Positions 43,168 to 54,554 of a DNA stretch of 64,000 bases are shown here, piece after piece. Origin of the DNA: Ctena decussata (lineage: Eukaryota > Mollusca > Bivalvia > Lucinida > Lucinidae); assembly GCA_963989385.1 (NCBI GenBank), contig OZ022502.1, positions 7,718,501 through 7,782,500 of the forward strand, read 5' to 3'. The first letter of the stretch is position 1. Each line of letters opens with the position of its first letter. A program made the translations under genes and the position numbers. The notes under the pieces are model-generated. The model was not told where the DNA came from. It saw only the letters and a program-made list of their open reading frames with translations, and did no database searches.

Positions 43168-43751
43168 ATGTTAATGAAATGTGTTTTGTGGTTGAAGATA
43201 TGGTGATAAAAAGTTCATTTAGTATGTGTATATATTTTCATACACTCTAAATAGTCTAAGAATAACCGACTTTAGGTCGTGTCGCGTCAGGTATTATGGA
43301 TAATGGAGGGTAAAATGAAATAAGGTAATTACGTAAAATAGGTAAATGTATGCTTCACTCTAATCAAGATGTGTTTAGATGAAACTTCTCACTATAACAA
43401 CCTCATTGTTATTGACAGTGAATACTCAACACACCTATTAGTTGTAAATAAAATATTTACCTTACTTTTGATATTATTAAACTAGAATAAAATAGTTAAA
43501 ATACAATATATAGGCGTGAGGCCCAATTCTTTATCCGATTTTGCTTATAATACATCACTCGATAGAGAGCCAGAAAAAAATATCAAATATGTCGTTTTTC
43601 AAAATCATCTTAACCCTCCTTATCGCTATTTATAATTGTTAGCACATGCACATTGATCAACTCTCATTTTATTACCGAATTTGAAAGTTGAACCACTTTT
43701 CAGAATGAGTTGCGGTTAAACGCTTTCACCACTTATAGGGTTGTTGAGATT

Positions 43752-43996
43752 AACCCATTAATGCCTAGCGTCCCTAAAATGGGATATAGGCAAACAGTGC
43801 AGACCCAGATCAGACGCCGCAAACGCTGCGTCTGATCAGGGTCTACACTTTTTGCAAACGACAAATGAGTATTTTTCCTCAAATTAAAAAAAATAAAATA
43901 ATAATTAAAAAAAAAAATAAACTAAACCTGACAACCCATATATTTTGGACTCGTCCAATATATACAGATAGAAGAGTCCACTAGGCATTAATGGCT
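43752..43996. mobile_element. MITE family M3
   Basis: Ends CCCATTAATGCCTAGCGTC and inverted CCATTAATGCCTAGTGGAC. The central hairpin is CAGACGCCGCAAACGCTGCGTCTG inside a GCAAACAGTGCAGACCC arm. Related fragments at 13,540-13,720, 42,645-42,721 and 58,608-58,676. Confidence 0.8.
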
Positions 43997-44106
43997 TTAA
44001 GCTCTGTCACATGTTTTTGCTGGTCATATAATCATTGAAGACACAATTCTGTGAAGACCCGACTTTGAATTCTGCCAAGCCATCCACCTGTTCGTTGTAA
44101 TTAAGA

Positions 44107-44250
44107 ATTGAAATTTGATTTTTTCAGCGTTCATCGTGTGATGAAGCCAGTGGGCGGAGCTAAATATCCATGAAGCGCGAATGTAGAATTTTGGCAACGA
44201 CCACTGGCGTCTTCACACGATGAACGCTGAAAAATCAATATTTATATTTG
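44107..44250. mobile_element. Hairpin MITE, GCGTTCATCGTGTGATGAAG family, copy 2
   Basis: TTTTTCAGCGTTCATCGTGT pairs with ACACGATGAACGCTGAAAAA. Simple version of the element at 13.1 kb, lacking its internal duplication. Confidence 0.85.
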
Positions 44251-44278
44251 TGAACCTCTCTGTGCCGTTTTAGTTAAG

Positions 44279-44431
44279 GAATGAATTTCATTTTTCTGAG
44301 GTTTATCGAAGTGTAAACTACATTGGGTCACGTGCAAAGTGAATGAACCCCGAAGGGGTTCATGTAAGCTTTGCTAGTGACCCAATGTAGTTTACACTTC
44401 GATAAACATCTGAAAAATTAAGTTCATTGCT
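44279..44431. mobile_element. Hairpin element
   Basis: GTTTATCGAAGTGTAAACTA pairs with TAGTTTACACTTCGATAAAC. The tip is ACCCCGAAGGGGT. About 150 bp; flanked to 44.9 kb by TGACGTCA-rich sequence, as for the other hairpins of this kind. Confidence 0.85.
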
Positions 44432-45573
44432 TATATTTACATTCGTTTTAATCAAATCTTTCATGAAAAATCTTATATAAGCGCCAAAGTTGAAGCAGTA
44501 AAACACGTACACGCACCTTTTATTGCTAACAGCAGAACGGCATGTATGACGTCATGATGTTGCTGATGTCCAATCAGGTTGTAGAAAGCCATTGTTTATT
44601 TTGACGTCATTGACGTCGCGTGTCTCAATGTAATTATTGGAATGTAAACAACATTGCGTTCCAATGGTTTGCTGTAGGGTTTTTCAGTAAATACACCAAG
44701 AATGTAAATATTGGTAATTTGGTGCAGAATAGGCAAAATATGGGTCGAAGAAAAGTTAGTAACGACGTGTTTGGCCATAACGTTAATCAGCCGTCGCCCT
44801 GACGTGGCGTCAATCGAACGTTACAAGAACCAATCAAGACGTTTGTTTACATGAGACGTCGCCTGACGACAACGTCACATGATCAACTGTCCTTCATCGG
44901 CGTATGAAGCTAGTTGCTCTAAAGGGTTCACCTATGGGAAGTCAGTGGCAAGTGTAAATGTTGCCGGATGAATTTCAGTACTAATTGTTTTATATAATAA
45001 AAAAATTATGTTTCAGTGAAAAGATCCTATTATTTTAAGACTACTCATCTACTTTAACGTTATGGTAAATTAGCGTATGTACTAGGATATTATTGTTACA
45101 TTTAGCTGCTACATCCAGTGGACGAATTTTACATAATATGCACATACTAGCTCAACATTACAAATAGATTGTATCCTTTAATTTACAATGTACCATCTCT
45201 ATGAGGTGAATTTAATTTAAATACATTGTATCTTTTATTTTCAGCACAGAAACCGAGGAACTACCTAGTGCTTTTAATACAAGCACCATTTTGCTTTTAT
45301 CTAAAGAATCCTGATTTTTATATGTCAACTGGAGCTTATGTCTTCAATGCGGGCTGAGTAGTGTAATCGGTTACCTGCTACCTGGAGAGAGTATTAATGT
45401 GAATGCAGTTATTTCCCTTAGACCCGGGGAGCGATAGGCATTAATCGATATTTGGAATGTCATATCGATGTCCATATCCCAGGACAAGTGTTGAACTTCT
45501 CTGAAGCCGCTCAGAGGCTTCGCTATCGGCATGGAGGTAGCTTAGAGTCTAAGCATACATGTAGTTCAGACTG
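44432..45573. other. No recognised gene
   Basis: Nothing beyond ACGT-rich words (44,540-44,880) that may belong to the preceding element. Confidence 0.4.
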
Positions 45574-45659
45574 CTGAGACCGGGTGGCTGTCCAGGCTGA
45601 CCTGCGTCTTCGCTGGGCGCACATTCCAATTTGTTCGTCTTATCGTATTGCGGCTCATA
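45574..45659. mobile_element. MITE family M1, half copy
   Basis: GCTGTCCAGGCTGACCTGCG ... GCGCACATTCCAATTTGTTC ... TATTGCGGCTCA corresponds to one M1 arm; the other arm is missing. Confidence 0.6.
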
Positions 45660-46390
45660 TGAGGAAACTTTTGAACATTGAGCAGAAAGAAAGTGACCTG
45701 TCCATGGGCGGAACGCTGACGAGTGCCTTGCAGCTTTCAACTGTTCTTTCCGTATTTCTTACTGCATTTAATTCTATCTCAATTTAATTTCCACATGATA
45801 ATTTTAAATGGTTTTCGCACAGTCACAGCCTGATTTGATAACACATGTTCAAAATATTTTGAACAGAAATTCGGATCAGTTTGGTTTGTGCAGAAACACG
45901 GGTAAGGTTATGGACAAACTCAAATTCAACTAAAATTGACAAATTATTAACTGATCATAAACTCAGACCAGTGTTTTGCAAGTGCATAAGTTGGTCTGAG
46001 TTAGTTTGCATACATAATTAATTCCATAAATTGACTATTGCAGCTTTATATTTTTTTGCATTTATTTTTGTTCAAGTCATGATGTCTTAAACAAACTTTA
46101 ACGGTTTGACAATTACGATAACAGTTTAGAGGTAATATCGGATTTTATGATCGATAATCGATTAATCCTCGTGTAATTATTGTATGTTAATTGTACTGTA
46201 TATTGTCAACAAATTCCGATCAGCTTGCGCAAACTGATCAGACATTGTTCAGTCTTATCAGTTTGCACATATCAGAGGCTGATAAGTGTCCGCAGGTGCA
46301 CAGGTTTATTATCGTAAGTACTCATATTATAGCAAAAATACAAAAAAAAAAAAATCACAAAAATATCTTTCAATATTCCTAGGGGGTAGT

Positions 46391-47102
46391 GCCATAACGT
46401 CTAATTTCAAAACGTCTACTCCCAAAACGTCATCTCTCAAAACGTCTACTCCCATTTGGTCTACTTTGCCAAAACGTCTACTCCCATTTGGTCTACTATG
46501 CCAAAACATCTATTCCCTTTTGTCCACACATAAAGGAACTATGAACATTCATACTAGTATTTCCGATAAGTCAACAGTTTATATAGAGGTTTATTGGGTA
46601 TAAGGAGTTGGTATTTGGACTTAGAATATAAATATAGGTGCATCCAGCAGGCAATTTTTGTGAACCTCTACTATGAACAAGTAACTTTTTGTTTCAAACT
46701 AAAATGTATTGTTAATTGTTGAAACATTGAAATGTGAGTCACACAAATTTTGTTTCCAGTCTGAAGAATTTTAACTTAGAACTTGCTAAAATTCCTTCCG
46801 ACTTTGAGTTAGCAATACACCAGTGCATTAACAATTCATCTCTTTGTGGCTGTAGTTCAAATAAGCAGTCTGGAGACATTTCTGTCTTTTTTTTTTAATG
46901 TCAACATATGTTTCTGTACCATAAATATATCCTGGGATAATTAATTAAAAACAACAGGGTAGATTAAACCAAGCCAGACATTTTGGCCTAGTAGACCAAA
47001 TAGGAGTAGACGTTTTGGCACAGTAGACCAAATGGGAGTAGGTAGACGTTTTGGGAGTAGACGTTATGGGAGTAGACGTTTTGGGAGTAGACGTTATGGC
47101 CC
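46391..47102. mobile_element. Inverted-repeat element with subterminal 17-bp repeats
   Basis: Ends GCCATAACGTCTA / TAGACGTTATGGC. Each end carries several tandem units of CCCAAAACGTCTACT (left) or AGTAGACGTTTTGGG (right), plus a TTTGGTCTACT variant, before a unique AT-rich middle. No transposase. Confidence 0.8.
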
Positions 47103-48900
47103 TAATTCATTCCTTGCTAGCTTCACTAAAACAGTCATAAACTTAAAGTGACAAACTTGCATTATGAACAGAAATATTACTAATAAAGTTAATTTATAGC
47201 CTTGCAAGAAAAATGTTTCATAGCAATTTTTTCCCATAGCGATTAATCCTTACACTACCACAGTTACGAGAAAATCTTCACCATGATTTAGTTTCTTACA
47301 TTATTTTTTTCGACAGTAATATCTTAAGAGATACAGTGTATGTATCTTCGTGTCTCCTGATTATGAATGAGCAAATCTGCCAGTCAAAAATATAATTCTA
47401 TGGATTCTAAGATTCTACCCTGGGATACACAAAACATATTTCGGTTTCTTTGATAAAAACGGACCACCACACTCAAATAAATTTCAATCAAAAATGTTAG
47501 AACAAACATTAGCAATTATGATAATAATTAATAGACTGATCGAACATTACCAAAAATATGTAATTGGTTTGCAAAGTGTTTTTTTTTAGCTTATAAAGGG
47601 ATTTTTAAAACTACAAGTAGTCGATTAATTGGCTGTTCATTTTTGATGGTCACGTGTAAGAGTTACGTGACTTCTTTCTCTTTTTTTTTCCTTTCTTGTG
47701 TTCATTCCTTTATTCTTTCTTTCCTTCTTTCTTTCTTAATAAGACAATATGAATATTCTTCCTTTCTTAGTTAGATCATAAAAGCACATATATAAATACA
47801 TAAACAAAACACGAATACCAAGAAATGAAGTGGTAAGCCTTTGAGCAATATAGGCGGATTTGGACTTAAACTATTTGAAACTATTATGAGCGAGGTTGTT
47901 TCGAAACGCGATTTTCTGTATGTTTAGAGATCGATGGAAGAAACTTATAGTATACTTATTTTATAATGAATTACATCAATGTAAACCTTATAAAAATCTC
48001 TCAGTGGTGATAACTTATAAAAGTTTTATAGAAAATCCGATCATTTTCAAATTTTAGGCTGAACATAGCTTCTTAGGCATTTTCGACATTATTCTTATAT
48101 AATTTCATGTGACTGAAGCTTCAAACTTCAAAAGCCGATGGAAGTATCAAAACATGAAGTTAATTTGTATATTTTTATACCATATTAACGGACAAAGACT
48201 GAAGTTTATGATCATAACTTATAAAAAATTGTCGTAATATCATGTATGTATTTAATTTCACATTTTATATTATATTTCTATGTAATTGCATATAACACTC
48301 GACATTATTTGAACAGGTAAGCTCTCGGATAAACCCGTAAGTCGCTATCGGTAGTTTCCGCCATATTGAAGCATTAAGTTCCCTATGATCTGTAATACAA
48401 GAAAAAGATTTTCTCCCACCTGATAGGCCTTCAGCTTAAATAAGAAACTTCTGTCTTATACCTGGCAACATCTTTCTTATATTAGCAACCAGACTTTTTC
48501 AATTTTTGACTAATATTTTAATATTAAATGAACAAAATGGACATGCAAGCATCTCGGACGACGTTGGATATAGCCGATCATAGGTTTGTGACGTAGCTCA
48601 ATTTTAATGACGTCACTAAAAGCGGCTATGAAACGTCGCTTGCAAACTTGATGCGCGTGACCTGAGAGGCTAAGTTGCAGTTTGTTTTTGTCCTCTGGAA
48701 GATAAAATAACCCACATATCGTGTTTTCCGTCTATTTTTAGGTGCAAAATGTTTGCACCCATTTTTGGACCCGATAAACACACTGGGCTGCTCAAAATTT
48801 ACTCAAAATCACTGGTTAAAAAGTCAAAATTTTCTAGTTCTGAAGTATTATCAGACTTGAGGTTAAAACTCGCTAAAGTGGGAGAAAAATAATCCATTAT
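47103..48900. other. No recognised gene
   Basis: AT-rich; a TTTC-type microsatellite at 47,677-47,738. Open stretches are short and without motifs. Confidence 0.5.
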
Positions 48901-48902
48901 GA

Positions 48903-49028
48903 GCCAGTCCATGTAGGATAGGTAAATCTCATCCTCGGGTTCGGAATTTTAACCAGGGACTCGGCAAGCTACGTCCCTGGTTGAAATTCCGACCCCTCGG
49001 GTGAGATTTCCCTATGCTACATGGGCCC
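48903..49028. mobile_element. Hairpin element
   Basis: CCATGTAGGATAGGTAAATC pairs with GATTTCCCTATGCTACATGG; the stem continues through ACCAGGGAC / GTCCCTGGT. Confidence 0.8.
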
Positions 49029-49224
49029 TCATGATGGATTTTTATAATTTTTCCCAAAAATAAAAATACATTTTATATCAGACTCTCACTTGACTACTGC
49101 AGGCTGAGAAGCATTGACTCTCAAGTTTGTTTTTATCGAAGTCCAGTTGATATGAATCTAATAACCAAAAGGCCGCAGTTTTGAAAGTTAATGTAATTTA
49201 GGGATACCTGTCTTGGAAATTGTA

Positions 49225-49320
49225 ATTCATCGGTTTTATGGTCGGAAATTTCGTTTTATGGCGACGCGCCTACAGAGCCGTAAATCGCAATTTGCGACCA
49301 TAAAACCGTTGATTTTCCTC
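49225..49320. repeat. Inverted repeat
   Basis: AATTCATCGGTTTTATGGTC faces GACCATAAAACCGTTGATTT; about 90 bp. Confidence 0.65.
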
Positions 49321-49666
49321 TCCAAATGACAATTTTTAATACAGTAATCTCCATGCTAATGCATTTTTTCTACATTTTCACCTTTCATATTGCACTAGTT
49401 TGCATCTATTTCAAGCGCTGTCAGCATCGTTAAACCAAACATCAGGCAATTAGAAGCAACGTTACTAAATTACGTTTGCGTTCGCGACTGTAAATAGAGA
49501 TATACTGTCGCAAATTTGACTTTATCCAATCTGACGTCGCGTTATATTTGTATTTGTAAGTTTATATTCGTAAGTGCATTAGAATTTCGAAAACTCAGCG
49601 ACTGTCGTCTGGATTATTCAACTATGTCAGCGTTGATGAAATTCTAGCTGATTGCTTCCAAAATCA

Positions 49667-50814
49667 AAGCCTGTTTCACATCAGCCTTACGGCAGCCGTA
49701 CGGCCCTCTGCGATCACATTTTGGCAAAAATCGCTGGGTTTCGTGCGGCACCCGCAAGATCGTCGTACGAATTTAGACGTCGCAAGGTCGTCGCAACGTC
49801 GCAAACTGAATTCTCAACATGCACATTATTTCTGCGTTTTTTTGGCAATCTGTGGATGCCGCAAGGCTGCCGCACGAAAGTCTTGAGACAGTCTTGAGAC
49901 AACCGCACAACTGACTCACGATTTTCCAGGAGTTCGCAAGTTTGCAGGCGGGGCTGCTGTCAATCATTTCTTGCGCTTGTCCTGCGACAATCGCAAGACA
50001 TCCGCACACGCATCTTACGACAGTCGTGCTCCTGGCAGAATGCTATCGCAAGAATGTTGCGAATCGTAAGACAATCGCGCAAGTCGCACGACAGCTGCAC
50101 GACAGCCGCTAGGCAGTCGCACGACAGTCCTACGGTTGTTGCGTCTATTGCGTCTCCTATAAAAGTAGATCGGTACTCATAGACTCCAGAGAAGAAGCAT
50201 GTCCCCAAGCGAAACAGATCCAGGGTTTGACCCACCAACGCTTCGCTCGTCCTCTTCTACCTTGCCGTGCTCGGATGAGCAGCGCCAGGATGGGGCGTGA
50301 CGCTCTTCTTCATCACGGAGCCTCCTTCTTAGAAGGGCAATACGCTGCTTCAGGATCCTATGTGGTTTCGACAATCGATAGTAAATCTATGAGGGTTGCA
50401 GTGGTGCTCTTGCATTTATTCTTTATTCGATGCGAACTCGAACGATGAACGTACGGTCATCGTAAGACATTCGTGAGACAGCCTTGCGAATTCTTGTGCG
50501 TCGTACGGTGCCCGCAAGATTTTTGAGAAATTCTTACGACCGTCTCACGGCAGTTTTGCTGCAGTCTTACGGCTGCTACACGGCCATCTTGCGGCCGCCG
50601 TACGAAATATTGTTTATTTTTTCCTACTTTTAAGCTGTAAAATCGTGCGATCCGTAAGACAGACGTACGAATATCGTACGGCTGCCTTACGATCTCTGAA
50701 ACCACGATGGACCCGCCCAGATACACTGCGAATTGGTCTGCGATCTGTCTACGGCATTCATGGCCTCCAAAATCGTACGAACAAAAAATCGCACGGCTGA
50801 TGTGAAACAGGCTT
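49667..50814. mobile_element. CpG-rich inverted-repeat element upstream of ASB-like paralog B
   Basis: Ends AAGCCTGTTTCACATCAGCC / GGCTGATGTGAAACAGGCTT, perfect over 20 bp. The interior is dense in short CGTACG, TCGCAAGAC and GACAGTCGCACGAC words, far richer in CpG than its surroundings. The middle (50,155-50,440) is less repetitive and has CTATAAAAG at 50,157. No transposase recognised; open frames reflect the repeated words. Confidence 0.75.
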
Positions 50815-50835
50815 AACAAAATGTTTTCTTCTCCA

Positions 50836-51012
50836 CAGTACTGGAAAGAAAGGAAAGAGAAAGAACGAGGAAGAGGATTCCCTCCTGTTTCATCTAAAGC
50901 TAAACACTTATAACAGGAAATTTGAAATCAAAATTCAAAAGAAACTGAAAAATTTGTGGGTAATCCTGGAAAGGACAAAGTAGATTCTGAAGTGGAACTG
51001 TAATCGGAAATA
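50836..51012 (+). promoter_or_regulatory. Possible splice acceptor and 5' UTR of ASB-like paralog B
   Basis: TTTTCTTCTCCACAG ends at about 50,837 and is followed by a purine-rich leader up to the ATG at 51,013. It has the pyrimidine tract and AG of an acceptor, suggesting a noncoding upstream exon. Not proven. Confidence 0.4.
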
Positions 51013-52650
51013 ATGGATATAAAAGAAATATTCAGGCATCTGACTTCAAATCAGTTCATAGAAGGTTTCGATTATAAAAGAACATTTTCATTTGAAACTG
51101 TATTTCATTATACCGGATCGTCATACTGCATGTGTGAGTGTGCCTTTGAACATGAATATTTACAGTATATATTAGATTCTCGGACTGTAAATAAAGATGT
51201 GTATAACAAAACATTGGAGAATATCATAAGAGGAAAATGTCCTCATGTGGATACAGCCACTAAGCAAAACATAGGGCTAACATTTATATCTGCATTACAA
51301 ATTGCAGCAGCATTAGGTACTGAGCAGGCATTAAGGGAATACATATACAATTTCTCTGACACCACAGGAGTATTCAAACTGAGTCCGTTTCAGATGGCAG
51401 TAGTAAAGCAAACAATACCCAGCGTAAATATAATTCTTAACGAGGGCTACAGTTCACGACTAAAACTACATGCTGCGAAAGAGATCATATATTACCATAG
51501 AGCAAATAAAGCCAGTGATACAATTACTAAAGAATTAATCTCACCGCCGGTATTTTGTGTTATGAAACGAAATGGACCTTTGCTCAAAGCTGTTCTTAAC
51601 ATCAGGTATAGATACAATGAGGTGAATAAAGCGTTAGATCTAGCTTTTAAACATTACCAAGGAGATGTGGTCGCCGATCTTATAGCATATATTCGCCGTC
51701 AAGATAACGATATAAAACAAAAGTGTATGGCAATTGCTGTTGTTTATAACCAAACAACCATTCTAAACGACATTTTGAAAAGCTTCCGTCCAGGCCAAAT
51801 GTCTATAATTGGTTTAACTGAACTTTGCAGAATGATACAACGAAGTGATTGTTTAGAAATTCTGAAACCGTACCACGTTTTCAGTTCTATATTTGGACCA
51901 TTTGATAACGTGGCTACATTAATCAAACTGGTTCAGTGTTTAGAAAATTTCAAATACTATTCAAACGATATTTTACCCGAAATGAAAAAAAGAAAAGACG
52001 TGAAAGACTGGATCAATAAAGCACGTACGAGTGGAAGGACTCGCCTTCATTACTGTGTTGACCTCCAGCCTAAAGATGTAAAGTTTGCACTGGAGCTTGG
52101 TGCAGATGTAGACAGTATAGATGATGATGGAAATACACCACTTATGTATCTTCTGTCTCAAGGTTATACTATTCAGCCAATGGAGTACGTTCGACAAATT
52201 GTAGGATTATTGCTACAGGAAAATCCTTCAGTGCAACTTAACAAGAATGTGGTTGACTTTGCCATCGAACGTGATGAAAAATATATGAAACCAACGAGGA
52301 TTAACCTTACTCGTGTTGGAGAATACATCACGGATGCTGCAGAACATTCCCTTTCGGGGGTTTCGCATGCCGTTGATGACTCTTTGCTATATCTTGGCCC
52401 ACTTCTGATAGAATGTGGTTTTCCAGCCACTAGAGATGTACTTTATCGAGCTCTAAAGAAACCTCTACAAAGTGCGGAACACGCTTACATACGTTCTTAC
52501 CTTGATAATCCTTTGCCTCGATCTCTCAAACTTCAATGTCGTGATACCATTCGAAAACATTTCCAAGGACATCAGCTCAGCCATTTCATTGATTCGACAA
52601 AATTGCCCAATACCATAAAAGACTACATTTTACTGAAATATTTATTTTAA
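51013..52650 (+). CDS. Ankyrin/SOCS-box (ASB-like) protein, paralog B
   Basis: An uninterrupted 545-residue frame. SOCS box at about 500-541: BC box SLKLQCRDTIRKH and Cullin-box-like LPNTIKDYILL, the protein ending four residues later. Ankyrin-like repeats at about 340-420: GRTRLHYCVD, FALELGADVD, DDGNTPLMYLL, LLLQENPSVQLN; a weaker one near 92-110 (ISALQIAAALGTEQAL). The N-terminal block YCMCECAFEHEYLQYI (38-53) and KCPHVD (75-80) are shared with paralog A but unassigned. Likely a substrate receptor of an Elongin B/C-Cullin-5 ubiquitin ligase in cytosol or nucleus; substrate unknown. Start chosen as first Met; it lines up with Met5 of paralog A. Coding region intronless. A MITE begins 28 bp after the stop. 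Confidence 0.85.
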   Translation: MDIKEIFRHLTSNQFIEGFDYKRTFSFETVFHYTGSSYCMCECAFEHEYLQYILDSRTVNKDVYNKTLENIIRGKCPHVDTATKQNIGLTFISALQIAAALGTEQALREYIYNFSDTTGVFKLSPFQMAVVKQTIPSVNIILNEGYSSRLKLHAAKEIIYYHRANKASDTITKELISPPVFCVMKRNGPLLKAVLNIRYRYNEVNKALDLAFKHYQGDVVADLIAYIRRQDNDIKQKCMAIAVVYNQTTILNDILKSFRPGQMSIIGLTELCRMIQRSDCLEILKPYHVFSSIFGPFDNVATLIKLVQCLENFKYYSNDILPEMKKRKDVKDWINKARTSGRTRLHYCVDLQPKDVKFALELGADVDSIDDDGNTPLMYLLSQGYTIQPMEYVRQIVGLLLQENPSVQLNKNVVDFAIERDEKYMKPTRINLTRVGEYITDAAEHSLSGVSHAVDDSLLYLGPLLIECGFPATRDVLYRALKKPLQSAEHAYIRSYLDNPLPRSLKLQCRDTIRKHFQGHQLSHFIDSTKLPNTIKDYILLKYLF

Positions 52651-52677
52651 AGAACTGGTCCAGATCCACAAAGATTT

Positions 52678-52882
52678 TAGCCGCGACCCCACAAAGTGGT
52701 TGTGCGCCCAGCACAGACTCAGATCAGCCTGGGCATCGCTGTCGGCATGAAGGTGGCTTGGTCCCTTGACTACCCTGTAAGCGCTTAGCGAAGGCTCAGA
52801 TCAAACTTGGCGGATGTCCAGGCTGAATTGAGTCTGCGCTGGTAGCACAACCACATTGTTTGTTTTCTCGCGTCGCGGCTCA
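52678..52882. mobile_element. MITE family M1, copy 2
   Basis: TAGCCGCGACC left end, CGTCGCGGCTCA right end; somewhat shortened between CATCGC and TGTCGGCATG. Starts 28 bp downstream of the ASB-like stop codon and so could lie in its 3' UTR. Confidence 0.85.
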
Positions 52883-52948
52883 TTTATGTACATCTAGCTT
52901 ATCACGTGAGCTTGTCAGTTGCAGGTGACATAGTATGCGGTTTGTATT

Positions 52949-53185
52949 TGAGCCACGACACGAGAAAACCAAGAAGGTGGTTGTGCGCCCAGCACAGACT
53001 CGGATCAGCCTGGGCATCCGCCCAGTCTATGCAGAGTCTTCCCTAAGCGTTTAAAGGGTAGCTAAGGTTGTCAGCTACCTTTATGCGGACAGCAAAGACT
53101 CTGAGCAGACTGGGCGGATGCCCAACTGATCTGAGTCTGCGCTCGGCGCATAACCATTTTCTTGGTTTTCTCGTGTCGCGGCTCA
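52949..53185. mobile_element. MITE family M1, copy 3
   Basis: TGAGCCACGACACGAGAAAA to TTTTCTCGTGTCGCGGCTCA. Central part in the opposite orientation to copy 2 (TTAAAGGGTAGCTAAGG). Confidence 0.9.
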
Positions 53186-53302
53186 TTTGTTTTTCTCTCA
53201 GAAACTCCTGAAATCATTTGCCCTGATCACGTGATCGGAGGAGCCTACTCTGGCTCTTGGTCTTTTACAAAGACCCCATTTACAGAAGTGCCTACATTTA
53301 GG

Positions 53303-53650
53303 TGTTATACACAGGGTATAATCGATTCCGCCAATTTTCGCTTCCTGCAGAGACTGTCTGTCATATTTGGCTTCCGCCGAGACTGTCCGCGAACTCTTGT
53401 TTCCTGCAGAGACTACTGTCCTCGAGAAATGGCTTCCTGCCGAGACTGTCCGCGTGACTCTGCTTCCTGCCCAGAGCCTCGGCAGGAAGCAGAATCACGC
53501 GGACAGTCTCTGCAGGAAGCCATTTATCATGTACAGAAGTCTCGGCAGGAAGCAAGAGTTCGCGAACAGTCTCAGCGGAAGCCAGATATGATGTACAGTC
53601 TCTGCAGGAAGCGAAAATTGGCGGAATCGATTATACCCTGTGTTATAGTT
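53303..53650. mobile_element. 350-bp palindrome with CTTCCTGCMGAGACTGT modules
   Basis: The outer arms TGTTATACACAGGGTATAAT / ATTATACCCTGTGTTATA are followed by CGATTCCGCCAATTTTCGCT and its inverse. Each arm contains four to five copies of a CTTCCTGCAGAGACTGT-like module spaced 35-45 bp apart. The centre is at about 53,476. A few mismatches only. No coding function credible, although frames stay open on both strands. Confidence 0.85.
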
Positions 53651-53955
53651 CGGGCTATGTACTTATGCTAAATTTTCGGTTATCCAATATTCAAACGTTC
53701 AATTCCTGCATCTGTAGAAACCTGAGGTTATCGTTATGTGCCCAGTTTTCCAAAACTAACGACAACGAGACATTCCAGTTGTAAATATAGTGTACGCTTC
53801 AAACATTGCACATTGTGCTGAAACATGTGAAGAGCTTGCACAGTGCAAGAGCTACTTATATTTTTCAGCAAAAACTATTTCGCTGAAATTATGAGGAACT
53901 TTTGCACAACAAAAGCTCCTTACATTTTTCAGCCCAAATATAAGAATATTTGATT

Positions 53956-54193
53956 TGAGCTGCGACACGAGAAAACCAACAATGTGGTTGTGCGCCCTGC
54001 ACAGACTCAGATCAGCCTGGGCATTCGCCCAGTCTGGTCAGACTCTTCGCTAAGTGCTTAACGGGTAGCTAATTGACTGAGCTACCTCCATGCGGACAGC
54101 GAAGACTCTGATCAGACTGGGCGGATGCCCAGGCTGATCTGAGTCTGCGCTTGCCGCACAACCACATTGTTGGCTTTGTCGTGTCGCGGCTCA
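53956..54193. mobile_element. MITE family M1, copy 4
   Basis: TGAGCTGCGACACGAGAAAA to GTCGTGTCGCGGCTCA, full length. Confidence 0.9.
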
Positions 54194-54317
54194 TTTTATG
54201 TGCACTATCAGACTTGAAAATCCTTCACTAATGACTTCGTCAAGCCTATGATGCTTTTAACAACTGTGCCATGGTATACAAAAGACGGACCCATATTAGG
54301 CGCTATATTTTCATGCT

Positions 54318-54554
54318 TGAGCCGCGACACGAGAAAATAAAAAGAAGTGGTTGTGAGCCCAGCGCAGACTCAGATCAGTATGGGCATCTGCCCAGTCTGG
54401 TCAGAGTCTTCGCTGTCCGCATGAAGGTAGCTGAGACCCTTAGCTACCCTTAAAGCGCTTTGTGAAGAGTCTGATCAGACTGGGCGGATGCCCAGGCTGA
54501 TCTAAATGCGCTAGGCGCACAACCATGTTGTTGGTTTTCTCGTGTCGCGGTTCA
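54318..54554. mobile_element. MITE family M1, copy 5
   Basis: TGAGCCGCGACACGAGAAAA to TCTCGTGTCGCGGTTCA, full length. Confidence 0.9.

Noticed and set aside
49652..50819. Several Arg/Cys-rich small proteins
   Set aside because: They translate the CpG-rich repeated words of the inverted-repeat element; no domain and all frames partly open.
53162..53671. 169-residue plus-strand protein and its mirrored minus frames
   Set aside because: It is the translation of the 350-bp palindrome; equivalent open frames exist on both strands.
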